DNA from: an uncultured Lachnospiraceae bacterium
Lineage (GTDB): Bacteria > Bacillota > Clostridia > Lachnospirales > Lachnospiraceae
Reading direction: 5' to 3'
Length of the DNA stretch: 11,052 nt
Assembly: GCA_946633495.1 (NCBI GenBank)
Contig: CAMPAX010000061.1
Location: 1-11,052 of the forward strand
Shown here: in pieces, positions 1 through 7,100 of the stretch
Layout: each line of letters opens with the position of its first letter
Position numbering within the stretch: position 1 is the stretch's first letter
The notes under the pieces: model-generated
Seen by the model: only the letters and a program-made list of their open reading frames with translations
What the model was told of the DNA's origin: nothing
Database searches by the model: none
Program-made: the position numbers and the translations under genes

Positions 1-1166
1 CCCAGTATGGATACGAACCGGTCGATGTAGTCCCACGTGGTATTCGGCCAACGGAAACCAAGCCGGTACAGAACCTGCATGGTGAATTCACAGTTTCTCT
101 TAAGACGCACTGCCTGACGTCCTACACCCGGCATATAAGCCATAATGCTTGTCAGCTTCTCTGCCTTCTCCTTGTCGTTCTGGGCTTCGGCAAAGATCTT
201 CGCAAACTCCTCACGCTCCACATAACGGATATTATAGCCACACTTACTCAGCTCGTTGAATACCGTCTCCATGGAGATGCCCTGGTTATTGAATACATGG
301 AACATGGTGCAGGCATCCGGTGCACTGGCCAGCAGGATCACCGCCCGCGCCACCGCGTCAATGGGTGAGAACTCCATGGTGGCATCCAGCTGGTCATACG
401 CCGCACAGCCCAGCATGGCGAATGCCTTCAGCCGGCCCATGGCAGAGTTGGTTTCGAAGTTGATCTGGAACTCACCGTCCGCATGCCGCGGTGCCAGATT
501 TCCGAAACGAAGAACCTTCGCCTTAAGACCCTTCTCTGCTGCGGCTTCCAGAACCACCCGCTCAGCCAGGAACTTGGAATGCACGTATTTGTTCTCCAGC
601 TGCTGCCGGAAATACAGCGAATGCTCGTCTGCCACGTAACCCTCCGGAAGATCCTCCGCAAATGCGGAGCTTACCACGCTCATGGTCGAGGTCTGGATCA
701 TCCGCGCTCCTGTCTTCAGACAGAACTCCACCAGATTCTTTGCACCTCCCAGATTTACATCCTCGATCAAAGTTCCGCTGGCAAAATGCTTCACCACTGC
801 GGCACAGTTGATGACTGTATCGATCTTCTTTTCCTCCGCAGCCATGATGGTGGAAAGATCCGTTACATCTCCATCCAGAATGAAGACACAGTCATCCACC
901 AGCTCCAGAATATTGTAATCAAAGTAATAGAAATATAAGGATACCAGCCGCTGCTTCGCATCCATTTCTCCGCCGGCCCGAAGCATACAGTAGATCTTTC
1001 CCTTCTGCCTCGGATCGATCAGGAATTCATGCAGCACATGTACGCCCAGGTAACCGGTTGCTCCGGTCAGAAGGACATTTCCCAGATCCTGCCGTTCTCC
1101 GCTCCGGTAATTCTCCAGCGTATTCCGGCTGAGCAGTTCGTCGATTGCCGTGTAGTCGTATTCCGT
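1..1166 (-). other. Domain R: NAD(P)H-dependent thioester reductase (release domain)
   Basis: Residues about 2655-3042, running off the window. After a lead segment (TEYDYTAIDELLSRNT) comes the Rossmann nucleotide-binding motif LLTGATGYLG (TGATGYLG at 2688-2695) of extended short-chain dehydrogenases. The catalytic set is visible as Ser2814/Thr2815 (QTSTMSV), Tyr2848 and Lys2852 (YVHSK). This matches the thioester reductase family that ends many synthetases. It cuts the chain from T3 by hydride transfer, giving an aldehyde, or an alcohol if it reduces twice; the sequence does not say which. Conserved C-terminal sequence (GFRWPNTTWDYIDRFV) suggests the protein ends soon after the window edge. 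Confidence 0.93.
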
Positions 1167-4100
1167 GATCCTGGGATCCCCGGTCTGCTTCTTCCTGCCC
1201 TGCTTCTCACCGGAACGGCCTGTACCCTGCGCATTTTTCCCGGCATTCCTTCCGGCATCCGCGCCTGCTTCGGAAACCTTCACGGTCACCTTGCCGTCCG
1301 CAAATTCCGGTTTTGTCTCCTCCACCAACGCCGCAAGTGCCCGCGGAGTCGGATTGTCAAATACATCACCAAAGGCTATGCGGTACCCTGCCTTGCCTGC
1401 CTCGATCACCACGTTGGTGACCAGAAGTGAGGTTCCGCCAAGGTCGAAGAAATCTTCTTCCGCTCCCACATCCTCGATGTGAAGAAGGTCCGAAAAGATC
1501 CTTGCAAAGTCCTTCTCTGCCTGTGTGGATGCTTCCGCTCCCCGCTCGCCGCGGTACAGTTCCGGAAGCGGAAGATTCTTCAGATCCAGCTTCCCGTTGG
1601 GAGTGATGGGCATTTCATCCAGCTGCATATACGCCGTGGGGACCATGTAATTCGTCAGCGTCCGGCCGAGCTCCTTCTTCAGCTCGCCGTAGTCAACCGC
1701 ATGATCCGCCGTAAACCACGCACAGAGATGCTCGATGCCGTTGATCTTCTCGATCTTGATGGCTGTCCGTCCGATGCCCGGCTGAGATGCCAGTACCGCA
1801 TCTACCTCATCCAGCTCGATCCTGAGACCGCGAAGCTTGATCTGGTTATCCCTGCGTCCGAGGATCTCTACAAAACCTTCCTTCGTCCAGCGGGCATAAT
1901 CTCCCGACTTGTAGACCCTTCGTCCGTCGTATTCGATAAATTTCTCTGCCGTCATTTCCGGAAGATTGTTGTAGCCTGCCGCCACACCGACACCTCCGAT
2001 ATACAGCTCTCCCACCACACCCGGCGGAAGCAGATTGCCGTCGGTATCCACGATATACTCGATCACGTTCGGAAGCGGACGACCCGCACTGACAAAGGTC
2101 TCCCCCGACAGCTCCTGGGTGTTGCTGGATACGGTAATCTCCGTCGGTCCGTAGGTGTTGAACATCAGCCGTTCCACGCCATCGGATTTCAGAGCCTTCA
2201 TCAGCTGGTCCGGATACTTCTCACCGCCGTTGATCAGCATATGGCAGTTCTTCAGCGCCGCCTTAAATTCCGCCGACTCCATCAGTGTGAGCAGTCTGGA
2301 CGGCGTGGATGAGAAGACATCCGTATGTGTCCGGTTCATCCGCTCTGCCAGCTTTGCCGCATCGTTGCATTCATCGTCCGCAGCAAAGGACAGAGTCAGT
2401 CCGTTGAACAGCGGAACTGCCCACTCCTTGATGGAGAAGTCAAAGGACAGTGTGGTGACCGCCGTCAAAACGTGGCCCCGGGATACCATACCGTGAACCA
2501 GGATATTGCCCGGAGAATCCATGACATAGTTCACCGCCCCGAGATGACGCAGCATAACGCCCTTGGGCTTTCCGGTGGAACCGGAGGTATAGATAAGATA
2601 TGCCAGATCTTCCTGCGTGATGGTAACGGCCGGCTTCTCAGTATTTGTTTCCTTCAAAAGCTCTTCCACATCCACGGCCGGGCGGTCCGTAAACCGTTCC
2701 AGACGATCTGATGTGGTGATAACTATCTTTGCTTCGGAATCATCGATGATATGGCGGACACGCTCCACCGGATAATTCGGATCGCAGGGGATATACGCCG
2801 CGCCGGTCTTCAATGTACCGAACAGCGAGAAGAAGACCCTTGCGGTCCGGGGCAGCAGCAGGACCACACGGTCCCCCCTGCCGATACCGCGGGCGATCAG
2901 TGCATTTGCCACGCGATTCGCATTTTCATCCAGCTGCCGGTAAGTGAACTCTCCGTCCGCCGCAAGGATCGCCCTCTTATCCGGAGTCTCCTTTGCCCAG
3001 CGTTCTACACCGGAATGGAACAGCCAGTCTGCCGGGATATCAGGCTTCTCTTCTCTCTCCCGGAAGCCCTCCAACACATGGTACCGTTCCTCATCCAGGA
3101 GATCGATGCTCCGTACCCGGTCCCGGCCTGCCACCGCAAACTTCTCCAGTACGATGGCGTAGGACCGAAGGAACTCGCTGATCAGCTCCTCGGAGTAAAC
3201 CGCATCGCTGTACTCCACCTCGATGGCCGGAGCACCCTCCCGATCTACGATCCGGACGGTAAGCCCGAACTTGGCGTCCGGGATCTCCACACCGTAAGCC
3301 CCGGATAATCCCGGGATCTCCGGTTTCTCCACGATGCCCCTCTGATATTCATACATAACATTTACGGAATAGCCCCAGTTTGCCGCGATCTCCGCAAAGG
3401 GGTAGTTCTCATATTCAAGGGCTTCCTCCAGGCCGTCGGATACCATACGGATGTAGTCATCCACAGTGGATCCCACCGGTTCGGTTCCTTCCTGTGATGC
3501 CTCTTTCGCAGCCTCCTCCGAAGCTCCCTCCGAAGGCACTGCCGGCAGCTTCGCCGCCAGCGGAATCGTATTTACAAACATACCAAAGGTATCGGCGAAC
3601 CGGACATCTGAACGTCCGCTGGAAATGGTGGCGATATAAACCTGATCCGATGCCGTAAGCCGCGACAGGGTATAATCCAGCGCAGCCAGGAAGAAGGCAG
3701 GCTCTTCCACCCCTGCACGGCGGCAGGCGTTCTCCACCGATGCCTCCTTCACCGGATGACAGGCGAAGGTCTTCCGTCCCGTTTTTCCGGCTGCATTTAT
3801 ATCCCCTGCCAGCTCCGTTGAGGAGTCATAATCGGATAAAAGCCCTGCAAAGTAAGCATCGTACTCTTCTCTTGCTTCCCCGGACAGGAGCCGTTTCTGA
3901 TTCTTTACGTAAGCAAAATACGATGCTCCTTCCTTCTCCACTGCCTTTCCGGACAGTGCCTGACCCAGTTCCTTCAGGAACAGATTCGTGGAGAATCCGT
4001 CGAAGATCAGGTGATGGAATACCATCAGCAAATGTACCGCCTCCGGCGTCTTCGCCACCGCAAACCTGAAGAGAGGGCCTTTATTCAGGTGGAAAGGAAT

Positions 4101-7100
4101 GAAGAAATATGGCTTCTGCTCCTCAAATTCTTCCTCCGTAAACTCCCGGATCGGGATCACAGGTGCCTTCACTTCGTCCCGGATGGACATTACCTGATCA
4201 TCCACGATATCGAAATGAACATATACAGACGGATTCGCTTCCAGCACCTTCTGTACCGCACCCACGATCTTCTGCGGATCCGTATCAGGTTTAAAGTCCA
4301 GGATCATGGGGACATTGTACATGGTGCTTTCCGGCTGCTTCATGCATTCCACATAAACGCCCGCCTGTGCGGCACTGAGGGGAACTGAATTCTCCTCTGC
4401 CGCAAGATCTTCGGCCGTTGTCACCCCGGCACTACCGCTCATCCATGCGGTAAGGATCTTGTCCTCGATGCCGGCGATGGAGATATCCTTCATCTCCCGC
4501 ACCGGAAGATTCACACCAAACTGCTTCATCAGTCTGGTGGACAGCCGGATCATGCTGAGGCTGGTAAAGCCCAGATATTCCAAAGGTGTATAAAGCGGCG
4601 GATTCTCCATGTTCAGAGCCTCGCCGATCACCTGCTTTAATGCGGTTTCAAGTACGTTATCTACATGGGAGGTTTCTTCCTCTGCCACCTCGACCACAGG
4701 CTCGGGAAGAGCCTTCTTGTTCACCTTTCCATTCTGGTTCACAGGAATCTTCTCGATCTGCATCAAAGACGCCGGAACCATGTAAGGCGGTTTCCTCTCC
4801 CGGATAAACTCCGCAATCTTCTTCGGTTCGATGGTCTCATCGCTTACATAGTAAGCCGCCACCGCCTTCCCGTCGGCGCCCAGATCCCGTGCCACTACCG
4901 CAGCGTCCCGGATCCCCGGATAGTCTCTCACCACGGCCTCCACCTCGGACAACTCGATCCGGAAGCCGTGTATCTTCACCTGGCCGTCCCGACGACCGAT
5001 GAACTCGATCTCTCCGTCGGTACGGAAGCGAACGATATCACCGGTGCGATATGCCTGTGCATACTCTCCGCCGTCATAAGGGTTCTCGATAAATACCTCC
5101 GCCGTCTTTTCCGGACGGTTGAGATATCCGGCACCCACGTGAGGTCCTGCCACCACCAGCTCACCCAAAGCTCCCGGAGGAAGCAGATGCCCAAAGGGAT
5201 CCACTACATAAAGCTTCACATCCGAAAGTGCATGTCCGATGGGGAGATTGTCCTCTTTCTTTGTCACCTGGTAAATGGTGGACAGGATGGTACACTCCGT
5301 AGGACCATAAAGATTATAGAAATTAAACTCCTTCGGCGGCTCCATGGATACCAGCTTCTCACCGCCCACAGACAGCGCCCGAAGGTACGGATTTCTCATT
5401 TCCGATGCATACTGGCGTCCCACCTGCGTGGTAATAAATGCCAGAGACACCTGATTCCGGATGAAATATTCGTTCATGGCCGTCATATCCAACCGCTTCT
5501 CCTCCGGTACGATCACCACTGCGGCACCGTTGGTAAGCGCGGGATACATGTCCATCATGCAGGCATCGAAACCATAGGAGGCATACTGTCCCACCCGGTC
5601 ATGCTCCGTAAGCTCATAGAAATCTCTGTACCAGTTAATGAAGCAGACCAGATTGCCGTGGGTCAGCTTTACGCCCTTGGGTACGCCGGTGCTTCCCGAA
5701 GTATACAGCAGGATAAATGTGTCCCCGGGTCTGCAGACAGCGCCGGAGCCGGCCGGATCCGGCGCCTCTTCCGCTGCGGTCTCCCCGGAAGACTGCTTAT
5801 CCATTGCTTCGATCTCACTTAGCGTAAGCCTTGCTCCGCTGTATTCCGTGATCTTCTCTCCCAGCTCTTCCGTGGTAATGAGAAGTCCCGCAGATGCATC
5901 CTGCACCATAAAGTTCAACCGTTCCGCCGGATAAGTCGCATCCAGCGGCTGATATGCACATCCGGCCTTCAGTGCTCCAAGAGACGCCACTGCCTGCCAG
6001 GTTCCCCGGGGGATCAGGATGGACACCACGTCCCCTCTTCCCATTCCGAGGTTTCGAATATACGCAGCGATCCGGTCAGAGATCTTATCCACCTCTGCAT
6101 AGGTAAGGGACATATCCTCATAGATTACCGCCGTATTCTCCGGATATTTCCCGGCTGCCTTTTTGAACAGCGAAACCACCGTCTCACTCCGGTCATAATC
6201 TGTCTTAGTTTCATTCCAGCTCTTTAACTGTTCCAGATCCACATAGGAGGCAGGAGATACATTTCCTATGGTTTCCTCTCTCAGCATCCTGGTAAGCACC
6301 GTCTCAAAACTCCGAAGCAGAATCTCGATAAACTCCTCGGAATAAAGATCACTCCGGTACTCTGCCCGGACGTTGTACATCCCGTCCTGCTTATACATCT
6401 GGATCGCCAGCTGTTCCCCGGTGGCGTTGTCCATCAGCGGGATCCGCTCTACGTCGTCTCCTGCAAAGCCGCCCACCTGCAGTACATCACCCTGGTATAC
6501 AAAGAGAAGATCACTGGTCATACCGGTCTCCTGCACCAGCTCGGAGAAGGGGAAGATATCATGATTCATGCATCCCAGCATCTGTTCCTTCGCCTGTGTC
6601 AGATAATCCCGTACCGTCTGATCCTTCTCAAACCGTGCATATACCGGAAGTGTTTTTACCAGCATGGCCACTGTTCTGGCGGTTCGAAGTGAATCCCGTC
6701 CGTTGTAAATGGTAGTAAAGAGGGCTTCATTCGTGCCTGCGTAAAGTCCCAGCAGAAGTCCGAAGGATGCCGTTGCGTAAATGTTCTCGGTTACGCCCGA
6801 GCCTCTGCAGAGTGCCTCCACCTCGGACGCCTCCAGCGCCAGATCCTTCTCCACCACACCAAATGCCGCCTGCCCCGGATTCCGGTCAGGAATGGGCAGA
6901 CTGTCTACCTCCAGACCACCAAAGGTATCCAGATACCACTGTTTTGCTTCTCCGTAAACCTTATCATCCGCCCGGCCGTCCTTCTCATCCTCTGCGATCT
7001 CAAATCCACTGTAGGTCTCAGCCTCCAGAGTCCCGCCCTGATATGCGCGCTCCAGGTCCTTAAAGAGCACCAGCATGGAGGATCCGTCGAAAATGATATG

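Noticed and set aside
1..250. Possible stop codon and terminator of the NRPS at the left edge.
   Set aside because: The frame is open to the last full codon at 3-5; the end of the gene lies outside the window.
1479..3308. Several plus-strand open frames (for example 1479-2312, 2325-2711, 2751-3308) opposite A3.
   Set aside because: They overlap completely with well-conserved A3 domain sequence on the other strand and show arginine- and histidine-rich, domainless translations typical of antisense shadows.
4500..4600. Possible decay of the T2 domain, because its LGFTS core departs from consensus.
   Set aside because: The attachment Ser1523 and the hydrophobic helix pattern are intact and the frame is open, so degeneration is not supported.
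4665..5822. A 385-codon open frame on the plus strand, opposite A2 and T2.
   Set aside because: Its product is rich in His, Arg, Leu and Cys with no recognisable domain. It mirrors the NRPS coding strand, whose codon bias keeps antisense stops rare. It has no convincing ribosome site and no conserved motif.
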